From NCBI GenBank assembly GCA_910587505.1, contig CAJULD010000033.1:1-29624 (forward strand): a stretch of DNA of 29,624 bases, in the 5' to 3' direction. This document shows, one piece after another, positions 23,160 through 29,624 of the stretch. The DNA comes from an uncultured Oscillospiraceae bacterium. Lineage in GTDB: Bacteria > Bacillota > Clostridia > Oscillospirales > Oscillospiraceae. Position 1 is the first letter of the stretch. Each line of letters opens with the position of its first letter. Both the position numbers and the translations under genes were made by a program. The notes beneath the pieces are model-generated. The model had not been told where the DNA came from, ran no database searches, and saw only the letters and a list, made by a program, of their open reading frames with translations.

Positions 23160-23492
23160 ATGAAGCAGACGCAGTTCAATTGTCCTGTCGAGGCCACGCT
23201 GTCGCTGATTGGCGGGAAATACAAGCCCCTGATTCTCTGGTATCTGGCGGACAGGCCCCTGCACTATATGGAGCTGCAGCGGCGGATATCCGGCGCGACG
23301 CCCAAGATGCTGTCCCAGCAGCTTCGGAATCTGGAGAGCTGTGGGATGATCCATCGGGAGGTGATCCCGGAAAAGCCGCCGAAGACGGTGTATTCCCTGA
23401 CCGCCTTCGGGGAAAGCGTCATTCCCGTCATTGACGCCATGTGCCAGTGGGGTGCAAGGTATCTGGACGGGCTTTCTGCGGAGCATCCCTGA
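23160..23492 (+). CDS. HxlR-family transcriptional regulator
   Basis: A 110-residue winged-helix regulator of the HxlR/YodB type: CPVEATLSLIGGKYKPLILWYL, then MELQRRISGATPKMLSQQLRNLESCGMIHREVIPEKPPKTVYSLTAFGESVIPVIDAMCQWG. A cysteine near the N-terminus (C9) matches the position used for redox or electrophile sensing in YodB-like members (family knowledge), so it may respond to quinones or thiol stress. GAGGTG precedes the ATG. It is divergent from the nitroreductase, its likely target. Confidence 0.92.
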   Translation: MKQTQFNCPVEATLSLIGGKYKPLILWYLADRPLHYMELQRRISGATPKMLSQQLRNLESCGMIHREVIPEKPPKTVYSLTAFGESVIPVIDAMCQWGARYLDGLSAEHP

Positions 23493-23538
23493 GCTTTCAG
23501 GAAGCTCTTACGAGGCAAAAGATGAAATTTCTGAATCG

Positions 23539-23572
23539 TTTCTGATCCTTTTTCAGGAAAAAGCATCAGAAA
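23539..23572. terminator. Hairpin between convergent hxlR and receiver genes
   Basis: TTTCTGAT (23539-23546) pairs with ATCAGAAA (23565-23572), and CTTTTT with AAAAAG inside it. It is AT-rich but suitably placed between convergent genes to end both transcripts. Confidence 0.45.
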
Positions 23573-23584
23573 AGCAAGTAAGCA

Positions 23585-23953
23585 TCATTCCCCCTGCATG
23601 GCCTGTTCCAGGGCCTTCAGCAGGGTATCCCGGTCGATGGGCTTATAAAGAAACAGCTTCGCGCCGATGGTCTCAGCTTCGTTGATGGTATCCTCATAGG
23701 CCAGGGAGGATACCATGATGATTCGGGCGTCGGGATGAGCCTCCGCAATCACCTGGGCGGCCTCGAGCCCGTCAATGCCGTCCATGATGATATCCATCGT
23801 CACGATATCCGGCTGTACCTCCTCATAGCGGGCGATGGCCTCCTCGCCGTTTTCGCAGTAGGCGGCCACCTCAAAATCGCTGCCCTCCAGCAGCTTACAG
23901 ATCTGGTACTCCTGGACCCGAGAATCGTCCACCACCATAACCCGTTTTTTCAT
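23585..23953 (-). CDS. CheY-like single-domain response regulator
   Basis: A 122-residue stand-alone receiver domain. The acidic pair D9/D10 (VMVVDDSR), the phosphoacceptor aspartate in DIVTMDIIMDG (about D54), the switch S in IIMVSSLAYED and the lysine in FLYKPID are all present; there is no output domain. It would signal by protein contact, as CheY does. It lies 46 bases after the FapA/DUF342 gene in the same direction, with GGAAGAGG before its ATG, so the two are probably co-transcribed. No histidine kinase is in the window. Confidence 0.92.
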   Translation of the reverse strand: MKKRVMVVDDSRVQEYQICKLLEGSDFEVAAYCENGEEAIARYEEVQPDIVTMDIIMDGIDGLEAAQVIAEAHPDARIIMVSSLAYEDTINEAETIGAKLFLYKPIDRDTLLKALEQAMQGE

Positions 23954-23999
23954 ATCCTCTTCCTTCTTTCTGTCAATTCAAGCCTGCCCGGCAGACGCT

Positions 24000-25772
24000 C
24001 TAGGACACCACGATTTCGCCGTCCACCATTTTGACGGCGCACTGGCGGTGCTCCTGCCGCAGGCGGATCATTTCATCGCCAAAGCTGATTTCCGTATCCG
24101 GATAGGCGATGGAGCACTCCAGCCGTCCGGAGCCGGCTTCCGTCTCCTTTTCCGACATCTCCAGCTGGATGCCAATCAGATCGTCCTCCAGCTGCCGCAG
24201 CTTCAGCTCCGCCGCGGACAGCCTGACCCGCAGCTTGCCCAGCAGACTTGTCTTGGCCGGACTGTCCAGCTGGCACTCCAGCCGCTCCGCCTCCATCTCC
24301 AGGTCCTTCAGCTCCTGCTGGACCACCTCGCGCTCGAAGTTGGTGCAGGGCAGTCCGCCCAGGCTGATGGAGGTCCGGCACTCCGAGGGAGAACCGATGG
24401 CACGGGCGTTGACCAGCCTGGCGGCCCAGACCCGGCCGCCCATGATGCTGCCCCGTCCGGAGCGGACCAGCACCTCGCCGTCGCAGTACACCCGGCCGTT
24501 GATGATGCAGTCGGCCTGCAGATTTTCCCGGACGTAGATGGTGGAATTTTCAATGTACTTGGCGAAGACGCTCCGGTGGGAGCGGATCACCGTGGTGCCA
24601 TCGCCCACGATGCCCCGGGCCACGATCAGGTCGCCCCCGGCCTCCACCGTGCTCCCGGCCTCCACCACGCCGCCCACCTGGACGTTCCCCATGGCCCGGA
24701 CAGTAAAGCCGCTGAGCACGTCGCCCTTGATGTTGACGTCCCCCAGAAAGTTGATGCTTCCGGTGGAAAAGTCCACATTGCCCGGAATGTTCATCACCGG
24801 CTTCACCTGGAAGCTGCGCCCGGTAAACTCCACGTGGCCCGCGATGGAAGCCACCAGGGTGACGCCGTCCTCGCTGACCTCCGTGTTCCGCCCCTTGGGC
24901 AGGGGCACGGATTTGCCGCTCTTTGCGGGAATCTCCTGATCCAGCACGGTCCGGCCCGGCTCTCCCTCGGTGGGCTCGATGAGGCGGCAGATCGCCTCCC
25001 CCTGCTTGACGTTGCGGATGAGGTTCAGGGCGGTATAGTCCACCTGGTCGTACTCGTCCGCCTCCAGCACCCGCTCGACAACTCTGGAGAAATAGTCCAC
25101 GATATTGCCGTTCTCGCCGTCGAAGGCGGCTTTTCCCGTCGCGATCCGGTGCAGCGTCAGGTACCGGTTCTCCTCCCGGTACAGCCGGTCCGCCAGATTC
25201 CTGTTCACGCCGTAGCAGATTTCCTGCCTCGCCATGGCCTGGTAGAGCATCGCCTTGGTCAGCTCCTCCCCTTCCCCCACCGGCGGCAGTACGAACACCC
25301 ACGCGTACAGCTTATCCGCCGAGAGGAAGAAACAGGGCAGCGCGTCCAGACACAGCGGCTCCGCCGCCTTCTTTTCCTCTCCGGTTTCCGCGTCCTTCTT
25401 TCCGTCCTTCTGCTTTCCGGCGTTCCTGCCCTTCTTTCCCCGGGCCTCCTTCCACCGCGCGTTGCACACCTGATTGATGAAGGTACGCAGCCGCAGCAGC
25501 TCCCGCTTCTCCACCTCCGGCGGCAGCGCGCCGCCTTCATCCAGAGAGATTCTGGGCGAGGGCTGGTATCCGGCTTCCTTCCGGCGCAGGTTGTAGAGCT
25601 GATACAGGGCATGCTCCTGGGGCAGCTCCAGTTTCCCGCCCCTGGAACCACCGTCCTCAAAGGACATTCCCTGGGCAGGCGCCGGAGCAGAAGTCTGCTC
25701 CGGCGCGTCCGCCGCCTGCTTCTCGGGCGGGGTCCCGGATAAAAAGGATTTCAGCTTATCCTTGATCGACAT
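24000..25772 (-). CDS. FapA/DUF342-family polymer-forming protein
   Basis: A 590-residue protein of the DUF342 (FapA) family. The N-terminal 180 residues are variable and lysine/glutamate-rich. The family unit begins at FVLPPVGEGEELTKAMLYQAMARQEICYGV and continues through GEPGRTVLDQEIPAKSGKSVPLPKG and VSEDGVTLVASIAGHVEF. Residues about 330-450 form the repetitive beta-helix (NIPGNVDFSTGSINFLGDVNIKGDVLSGFTVRAMGNVQVGGVVEAGSTVEAGGDL), and a coiled coil follows (EREVVQQELKDLEMEAERLECQL). FapA is linked to polar flagellar assembly in Vibrio; in Firmicutes the role is unclear. The ATG at 25772 (MSIKDKLKSFL) follows GGGGTG; a GTG at 25781 is a possible alternative. Partner: the receiver gene downstream. 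Confidence 0.88.
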   Translation of the reverse strand: MSIKDKLKSFLSGTPPEKQAADAPEQTSAPAPAQGMSFEDGGSRGGKLELPQEHALYQLYNLRRKEAGYQPSPRISLDEGGALPPEVEKRELLRLRTFINQVCNARWKEARGKKGRNAGKQKDGKKDAETGEEKKAAEPLCLDALPCFFLSADKLYAWVFVLPPVGEGEELTKAMLYQAMARQEICYGVNRNLADRLYREENRYLTLHRIATGKAAFDGENGNIVDYFSRVVERVLEADEYDQVDYTALNLIRNVKQGEAICRLIEPTEGEPGRTVLDQEIPAKSGKSVPLPKGRNTEVSEDGVTLVASIAGHVEFTGRSFQVKPVMNIPGNVDFSTGSINFLGDVNIKGDVLSGFTVRAMGNVQVGGVVEAGSTVEAGGDLIVARGIVGDGTTVIRSHRSVFAKYIENSTIYVRENLQADCIINGRVYCDGEVLVRSGRGSIMGGRVWAARLVNARAIGSPSECRTSISLGGLPCTNFEREVVQQELKDLEMEAERLECQLDSPAKTSLLGKLRVRLSAAELKLRQLEDDLIGIQLEMSEKETEAGSGRLECSIAYPDTEISFGDEMIRLRQEHRQCAVKMVDGEIVVS

Positions 25773-25807
25773 GTGTGTCACCCCATTTTCCTGTAATCTG
25801 TACTTCT

Positions 25808-25836
25808 ATTATACGTGATTTCTCCGCCGGTGGCAA
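25808..25836 (-). promoter_or_regulatory. Promoter of the FapA-receiver operon
   Basis: Read on the minus strand: TTGCCA (25836-25831), a 17-base spacer and TATAAT (25813-25808), about 36 bases before the start codon. Confidence 0.75.
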
Positions 25837-25859
25837 GAGGCGTTTTTTATCATGCGCAT

Positions 25860-26120
25860 ATTCTGTCATCCATTCTTTTTCCTGACACAAAAAGAACCTG
25901 GGGGAGGCCCGTATGGTTCCTTACAGGAGCTTTTCAGAAGTTTTCGATCTTTTTATGAAAGGGGCTGGGCACGATGGCGGCGGACTCCCCACGGGTGATG
26001 AGCTGTCCGGGACGGGAGGTCCTGTCGGGGCAGCCGCTGAGGACGCCCGTCCTGACGCAGGCGAAAATATAATGGAGCGCGAAAAACTGGTGCCCTTTTA
26101 CGAAAAAACCGGATGGAATG
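25860..26120. other. Region without a convincing gene
   Basis: Between the FapA promoter and the GNAT promoter no gene is well supported. A plus-strand frame from 25913 (93 codons, preceded by GGAGG) ends in LVPFYEKTGWN...GYAMVKTG, which faintly resembles the end of a GNAT acetyltransferase, but its first half is low-complexity and its end overlaps the promoter at 26123. It may be a decayed remnant. Confidence 0.3.
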
Positions 26121-26122
26121 TA

Positions 26123-26151
26123 TTGACAAAATTTCCGGGATATGCTATGGT
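26123..26151 (+). promoter_or_regulatory. Promoter of the GNAT-nitroreductase cluster
   Basis: TTGACA (26123-26128), a 17-base spacer and TATGGT (26146-26151). It reads into a short leader ORF and an intrinsic terminator before the first structural gene. Confidence 0.7.
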
Positions 26152-26177
26152 GAAAACAGGAAAGGCAGGTGAATGGC

Positions 26178-26234
26178 ATGAAAAGAAGAATTAACCGGTT
26201 CGGGAATTTTTGCCGTTCACTGTCCGTAGCCTGA
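26178..26234 (+). CDS. Possible 18-residue leader peptide
   Basis: An 18-codon frame, MKRRINRFGNFCRSLSVA, starts 27 bases after the -10 box with CAGGTG at a good distance from its ATG. It ends 36 bases before an intrinsic terminator that precedes the GNAT gene. Promoter, short basic leader and terminator in this order are what a translation-dependent attenuator looks like. It contains four arginines, one lysine and one cysteine but no long run of a single codon. Whether it is translated is not shown. Confidence 0.45.
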   Translation: MKRRINRFGNFCRSLSVA

Positions 26235-26270
26235 CGCGGCTGCTGCCGGAAAGCAGAATGACAAAATTCA

Positions 26271-26302
26271 GCGTTCCCGAAGATGGGGACGCTTTTTGTT
26301 TT
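26271..26302 (+). terminator. Intrinsic terminator in the leader of the GNAT gene
   Basis: GCGTTCCC (26271-26278) pairs with GGGGACGC (26285-26292, one G-T pair) and is followed by TTTTTGTTTT. It lies only 19 bases before the GNAT start codon, inside the leader. CGCGGC at 26235-26240 is complementary to GCCGCG at 26303-26308, which could enclose or compete with the stem. Confidence 0.75.
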
Positions 26303-26320
26303 GCCGCGAGAAGGAGTTTT

Positions 26321-26779
26321 ATGGCTGTTAATGCAATTCTTTTATCTGATTTTACCGATTCCCGCTTCCGCGCTGCCTTTCAGGCGTACTTTGCCGAGCT
26401 GGAGGTCCCTGTTAAAGATTGGGACGGACTGTTCCGCGAGATGAACGAGGAGGGAGATAACCTCGCCTGCTTCCTGCCGGAAGGCGATAGCGCACTGGGG
26501 TTTCTCCAGTTTCAGATGACCGGGTTCTCCAACTGGTTTTTTGAGGAGCCCTTCGGGTTCATCCGGGAGTTCTGGGTCCATCCCGCCCACCGGAGGCAGG
26601 GGTACGGCTCCCTGCTGCTGGCGCAGGCGGAGGATTATTTTCTGGAGCAGGGCGCGCACCGCGCCCTGCTGACCGCCGACCCCGGCGCCGTGGACTTCTA
26701 CCTCGCCAGAGGCTACGAAAAGGCCCCCGGCATCCGGGCGAAGAATAAGATGGAGGTATTGGGTAAGACGCTTACTTGA
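26321..26779 (+). CDS. GNAT-family N-acetyltransferase
   Basis: A 152-residue GNAT. The acetyl-CoA binding core is visible as FGFIREFWVHPAHRRQGYGSLLLAQAEDYFLEQG, with the Q/R-x-x-G-x-G/A-type loop RRQGYG, and the end DPGAVDFYLARGYEKAPG is the usual C-terminal strand-helix. It would transfer acetyl from acetyl-CoA to an amine on a small molecule or protein; the substrate is unknown. The ATG at 26321 follows AAGGAG (short 4-base gap); longer reading to 26210 crosses the terminator. It is the first gene after the leader and terminator, and its stop overlaps the ribosome site of the next gene. Confidence 0.88.
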   Translation: MAVNAILLSDFTDSRFRAAFQAYFAELEVPVKDWDGLFREMNEEGDNLACFLPEGDSALGFLQFQMTGFSNWFFEEPFGFIREFWVHPAHRRQGYGSLLLAQAEDYFLEQGAHRALLTADPGAVDFYLARGYEKAPGIRAKNKMEVLGKTLT

Positions 26780-26790
26780 GGAGGTGCGTG

Positions 26791-27189
26791 ATGGAAGCCC
26801 TGCAAACCGCGCTGCTGCTGGCCGTTGTTCTCATTCCCTTCTTTCTGGTGCTGGACTATTTCGGCCTGATGGTAATAAAGTCCGGCTATCGGGGGGTGGG
26901 AAACACCATGGGGACACCGACAAAATTCCGGGGCGAGTACCGGAACCTGTGCGGCTCAGTTTCCAAGCGGTTCCGCATTGCCGGGAAATATACGACCCTT
27001 TCCCTCCGGCTGGAGGCCGGCTCCGGCAGCGCCAGTGTGGAGATTCTGGGTCCCAACAGGATCGCGCTGTACAGCTGGCCCTTTTGCAGCTCCCTGTCGG
27101 AGCAGATCGACTGCCGGAACTGGACACATTGCACGGTGCGCATCACCTCGGAAAATTTTTGTGGAAAATTTGATATTTCCCTGCAATAA
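26791..27189 (+). CDS. Small single-pass membrane protein, unknown function
   Basis: A 132-residue protein with one N-terminal membrane segment (TALLLAVVLIPFFLVLDYFGLMVI, residues about 5-30) and a soluble, beta-rich domain that would probably face outwards (FRGEYRNLCGSVSKRFRIAGKYTTLSLRLEAGSGSASVEILGPN...). It has four cysteines in the soluble part. I do not recognise the family. GAGGAGGTG overlaps the upstream GNAT stop, so translation is coupled; the ferredoxin-nitroreductase follows after 16 bases. A GTG at 26788 is an alternative start. Confidence 0.75.
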   Translation: MEALQTALLLAVVLIPFFLVLDYFGLMVIKSGYRGVGNTMGTPTKFRGEYRNLCGSVSKRFRIAGKYTTLSLRLEAGSGSASVEILGPNRIALYSWPFCSSLSEQIDCRNWTHCTVRITSENFCGKFDISLQ

Positions 27190-27205
27190 AGGAAGGAGAA
27201 ACGCT

Positions 27206-27985
27206 ATGGTAGACATCAATCCTGCCCTCTGTACCGGCTGCGGCCTGTGTAAAGAAAACTGCGCCGTCCACGCCATCGTCCGCAATGAGGACGGCACGTA
27301 TCGCTGCAACAGGACCTGGTGCTTTGGCTGCGGTCAGTGCGTGGCTGTCTGTCCGGTTGGCGCGCCGTCCATGCCCGGACTGGAAGCGCCCATCCCCTAT
27401 GCTCCTGGGACCTTTGACCTGGACCCGGACACCCTCCTTAACGCCATGCGCTTTCGCCGGAGCATCCGGAGCTTTACCGGCGAGAAGGCCACCCGCCGGG
27501 AGCTGGAGCTCCTTTTGGACGCGGGCCGCTGCGCCCCTACCAGCTCCAACAGTCAGACCGTGGGCTTCACCGTCCTGGATGAGGAATTTGAAGCCATGCG
27601 TCCCAAAATCTGGAAGGCCTTTGCCCGCCACGCCCAGGAGCAGGGCCGTAAATTGCTCTACCGCCGCTATGAGAACTATCTGGCCCACCCGGAAGAGCCG
27701 GACACCCTGTTTTACGGCGGCAACCAGATGATCGTGGTGACCTCCGAACGCCCGGTGGACGGTGGGCTGGCCCTGGCCAACATGGAGCTGATGGCCCACG
27801 CCCTGGGCCTGGGAGCGCTGTACTGCGGCTTTGCCGCCCGGGCCATCGACTCGGACCCGGAGCTGCGGGAGTATTTCGGCGTCACAGAGAAGCGGCATAT
27901 CGACAGCTGCCTCATTACAGGACATACGAACCTGAAATTCTACCGCACTGCGCCCAGAAACCCGGCCAGGGCAGAGTGGCGGTAG
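27206..27985 (+). CDS. Ferredoxin-nitroreductase fusion protein
   Basis: A 259-residue fusion. Residues 1-55 are a 2[4Fe-4S] ferredoxin (C9, C12, C15, C19 and C39, C42, C45, C49, the latter in CFGCGQCVAVCPVGA). Residues about 75-255 are a nitroreductase domain (MRFRRSIRSFTGEKATRRELELLLDAGRCAPTSSNSQ..., then NQMIVVTSERPVDGGLALANMELMAHALGLGALYCGF). Such fusions are common in clostridia and would let FMN be reduced by ferredoxin-level electrons. Substrate unknown. AAGGAG precedes the ATG. It is the third gene of the GNAT cluster. Confidence 0.93.
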   Translation: MVDINPALCTGCGLCKENCAVHAIVRNEDGTYRCNRTWCFGCGQCVAVCPVGAPSMPGLEAPIPYAPGTFDLDPDTLLNAMRFRRSIRSFTGEKATRRELELLLDAGRCAPTSSNSQTVGFTVLDEEFEAMRPKIWKAFARHAQEQGRKLLYRRYENYLAHPEEPDTLFYGGNQMIVVTSERPVDGGLALANMELMAHALGLGALYCGFAARAIDSDPELREYFGVTEKRHIDSCLITGHTNLKFYRTAPRNPARAEWR

Positions 27986-28000
27986 AGAGGGCGGCGTCTT

Positions 28001-28486
28001 ATGGAAAATATTGAGATCAAACCTGTCACCGTTCAGGATGCGGAATTCCTGTTCCGGTTGATGAACGATCCCTCCGTCATGAAAGCCCTGAACGAAGTCC
28101 CTACGGAAAAGCGGGATTGGGAAGAAGCCGTCTCCTCCTGGAACGAGGATGCAGACGAAGAGGGGTATATCGTTTTCAGCAGCGGCCAGCCTGTGGGCTG
28201 GTTCGCGGTAAACGGTCTGCTGGCGGACGGTCACACGGCATTTCTGAAAATGGCGGCTCTCATGCCTGCTCATCAGGGAAAGCACACTGGTCCCTATGTG
28301 ATAAAATGGATCCTGGAGCACCTGAAAAACCAGGGGATAACATCCGTTCAGCTGTTTACAGGCCAGGACAATCCGGCGGCGCAGAAATGCTATGCGAAGT
28401 GCGGTTTCACCATCGCAGAAGCGTTAAAAGAGCAAATGTCAGACGGAACCATGGCCAGCCGCTACAGGATGATATGCCATCTCTGA
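28001..28486 (+). CDS. GNAT-family N-acetyltransferase
   Basis: A 161-residue GNAT. It begins MENIEIKPVTVQDAEFLFRLMNDPSVMKALNEVP and has the acetyl-CoA binding region MAALMPAHQGKHTGPYVIKWILEHLKNQG (loop QGKHTG) and the typical ending GQDNPAAQKCYAKCGFTIAEAL. It is not closely similar to the GNAT at the head of the cluster. Substrate unknown. It starts 15 bases after the ferredoxin-nitroreductase stop, so it is probably the last gene of the operon, closed by the bidirectional hairpin before rplS. Confidence 0.9.
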   Translation: MENIEIKPVTVQDAEFLFRLMNDPSVMKALNEVPTEKRDWEEAVSSWNEDADEEGYIVFSSGQPVGWFAVNGLLADGHTAFLKMAALMPAHQGKHTGPYVIKWILEHLKNQGITSVQLFTGQDNPAAQKCYAKCGFTIAEALKEQMSDGTMASRYRMICHL

Positions 28487-28536
28487 CGAAACCGCCCGCC
28501 GCGTCCCCCGTTCCCTCCGCCTCCCCCTGACAGCGC

Positions 28537-28575
28537 AAAAAAGTCCGGCAGGCTCACGCCTGCCGGAACTTTTTG
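28537..28575. terminator. Bidirectional terminator between the GNAT cluster and rplS
   Basis: TCCGGCAGGC (28544-28553) pairs with GCCTGCCGGA (28558-28567), flanked by AAAAAAG on the left and CTTTTTG on the right, so a T-tract follows the stem on both strands. Confidence 0.88.
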
Positions 28576-28580
28576 CCTTA

Positions 28581-28919
28581 TCAGAGCTTCTCGCGGACCT
28601 TGGCGGCCTTGCCCACGCGGTCGCGCAGGTAATACAGCTTGGCCCGGCGCACCACGCCGTGACGCACCACCTCGATCTTGTCGATGGTGGGAGAGTGCAG
28701 CGGGAACACCTTCTCCACGCCGATGCCGTAGGACACGCGGCGGACGGTGATGGTCTCCTCGATGCCGCCATGCTTCCTGGCAATGACGGTGCCCTCGTAG
28801 ACCTGGATGCGCTCGCGGGCGCCTTCCTTGACCTTCACGTGCACCTTGACGGTGTCGCCGACAAGGACTTCGGGCATCTCCTTAAGCTGGGATTTGGTCA
28901 GTTCCTTGATGAGATCCAT
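28581..28919 (-). CDS. rplS: 50S ribosomal protein L19
   Basis: A 112-residue L19 (MDLIKELTKSQLKEMPEVLVGDTVKVHVKVKEG...IQVYEGTVIARKHGGIEETITVRRVSYGIGVEKVFPLHSPTIDKIEVVRHGVVRRAKLYYLRDRVGKAAKVREKL). It lies at the interface of the ribosomal subunits. Length and sequence are normal. AGGAGG precedes the ATG. It is monocistronic here, with its own promoter and terminator; in many Firmicutes it follows rimM-trmD, which are not present next to it. Confidence 0.98.
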   Translation of the reverse strand: MDLIKELTKSQLKEMPEVLVGDTVKVHVKVKEGARERIQVYEGTVIARKHGGIEETITVRRVSYGIGVEKVFPLHSPTIDKIEVVRHGVVRRAKLYYLRDRVGKAAKVREKL

Positions 28920-29021
28920 GGGAATTTTCCTCCTAATATACAGGCGTTCTTAACAATTTTACAGAGCGGGCGCACATCCGGCCCCGCCTTATGTCAGAGG
29001 ACCGCCCTTTATCGCCATGAT

Positions 29022-29050
29022 AGAATACCACAGCGCGTCGGAAAAAGCAA
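29022..29050 (-). promoter_or_regulatory. Promoter of rplS and its leader
   Basis: Read on the minus strand: TTGCTT (29050-29045), a 17-base spacer and TATTCT (29027-29022). The mRNA leader is about 95 bases (about 29015 to 28920) before the start codon. L19 leaders that regulate rplS are known in Firmicutes; I cannot confirm that this one belongs to that RNA family. Confidence 0.7.
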
Positions 29051-29351
29051 GCATTTTTTTCAAAATTTGCAGGAAAGGCAGCGAATATGAAAGGCGCTGT
29101 TCCAAAGGAGGAAGCTCCTGCGAGGCAGCAGCGGGAAATTCTCAAAAATTTTTTGACTTTTTCCATTTAGTGCCCAAACCGCCGTAAAGCGGCGGGTTGT
29201 TTCAGGAAAAAGAATCTCATCTGAATAATACAGTTGACACATCTGAAAGAGGCGCGGCTGTCCGGCCGCGCCTCTTTCCATGCTCTATATATCAAAAATC
29301 CCGCCCGCGTCCCGGACACGCAGGCGAGGATCTTTGCGCACATGCCGGTTT
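29051..29351. other. Intergenic region between rplS and the DUF378 gene
   Basis: No gene is supported in these 300 bases. It contains the small hairpin AACCGCCG/CGGCGGGTT (about 29175-29200), an AAAAATTTTTT tract (about 29143-29153) and, at 29245-29278, a 14-bp stem GAAAGAGGCGCGGC with its complement and a 6-base loop. The last one lies about 75 bases past the DUF378 stop codon and may terminate it; its A/T-rich ends would work in both directions. Confidence 0.5.
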
Positions 29352-29564
29352 TTAAGCGGTTGCTTCACTGGGCACACGCTCCCGGAACAGCAGGGAGACG
29401 CACCAAAGCCCGCCCAGACCCACCAGCGCGTAGATCACGCGGGAAATCACCGCCATCTGCCCGCCGCAGACAAACGCTACCAGGTCCAGTCCGAACAGTC
29501 CGATGACGCCCCAGTTCAATGCGCCGATCACTACCAGGATCAGCGCGATCCGATCCAAAACCAT
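29352..29564 (-). CDS. DUF378 family membrane protein (YuzA-like)
   Basis: A 70-residue protein of the DUF378 family with two membrane helices (MVLDRIALILVVIGALNWGVIGLFGLDLVAFVCGG and VISRVIYALVGLGGLWCVSLLF). The motif GALNWGVIGLFGLD is diagnostic. Function unknown. GAGGAGG precedes the ATG. It lies near the window end, so its promoter is only partly visible. Confidence 0.92.
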   Translation of the reverse strand: MVLDRIALILVVIGALNWGVIGLFGLDLVAFVCGGQMAVISRVIYALVGLGGLWCVSLLFRERVPSEATA

Positions 29565-29624
29565 ATTTGTTACCTCCTCGTATAATAAGATTTGCAGATA
29601 ATTTTAAGTGCATCTGTTTAGTAC

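Noticed and set aside
25913..26194. A 93-codon plus-strand frame with a GGAGG site and a GNAT-like tail
   Set aside because: The first half is low-complexity, the end overlaps a strong promoter, and the resemblance is only a few residues; kept only as a possible remnant.

Overview
The window is about 29.6 kb of GC-rich Firmicutes chromosome. Strong AGGAGG-type ribosome sites, many TTGACA-17-TATAAT promoters, a spore-regulator fragment (SpoIIID), IreB, DUF1836, DUF378 and clostridial ferredoxin-linked reductases point to an anaerobic member of the Oscillospiraceae (Flavonifractor/Lawsonibacter/Intestinimonas-like). This placement is an inference from gene style; no rRNA is present.

Layout. 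1-600: ireB with its own promoter and terminator. 700-3960: a BlaI-type repressor and an M56 BlaR1-like sensor protease behind a promoter embedded in an operator dyad, closed by a MITE-like repeat and a terminator. 4025-10599: an F1Fo ATP synthase operon in the order a, c, b, alpha, gamma, beta, epsilon. It has no atpH: the C-terminal domain of delta is fused to the front of a complete alpha subunit and the delta N-terminal domain is absent. Subunits a and c both begin with signal-peptide-like sequences, and a 232-bp gap with a perfect 15-bp hairpin separates gamma from beta. 10661-12989: a type-B carboxylesterase and a TSUP-family exporter. 13094-14500: a G5/3D cell-wall protein with paired TGTAAC boxes on both sides of its promoter, followed by a second, inverted, shorter copy of the MITE-like repeat. 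14660-16468: DUF1836 protein, hemolysin-III/PAQR protein and a truncated spoIIID. 16686-19467: a DUF362 protein, then an aldo/keto reductase-MerR operon with a 19-bp-spacer MerR-type promoter. 19618-22460: leuS and a small coiled-coil protein. 22467-23492: nitroreductase and divergent HxlR regulator. 23585-25836: a FapA/DUF342 protein with a CheY-like receiver. 26123-28486: a promoter, an 18-codon leader ORF and an intrinsic terminator ahead of a GNAT, membrane protein, ferredoxin-nitroreductase, GNAT cluster. 28537-29564: rplS (L19) and a DUF378 membrane protein.

Most of this is housekeeping sequence. The strongest unusual item is the delta-CTD/alpha fusion: delta's normal bridge between the b stalk and the alpha N-terminus is replaced by a covalent link, which would put three copies of the b-binding domain on each F1. 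Secondary items are the MITE-like repeat pair, the truncated spoIIID, the GNAT attenuator-like leader and the operator architectures.
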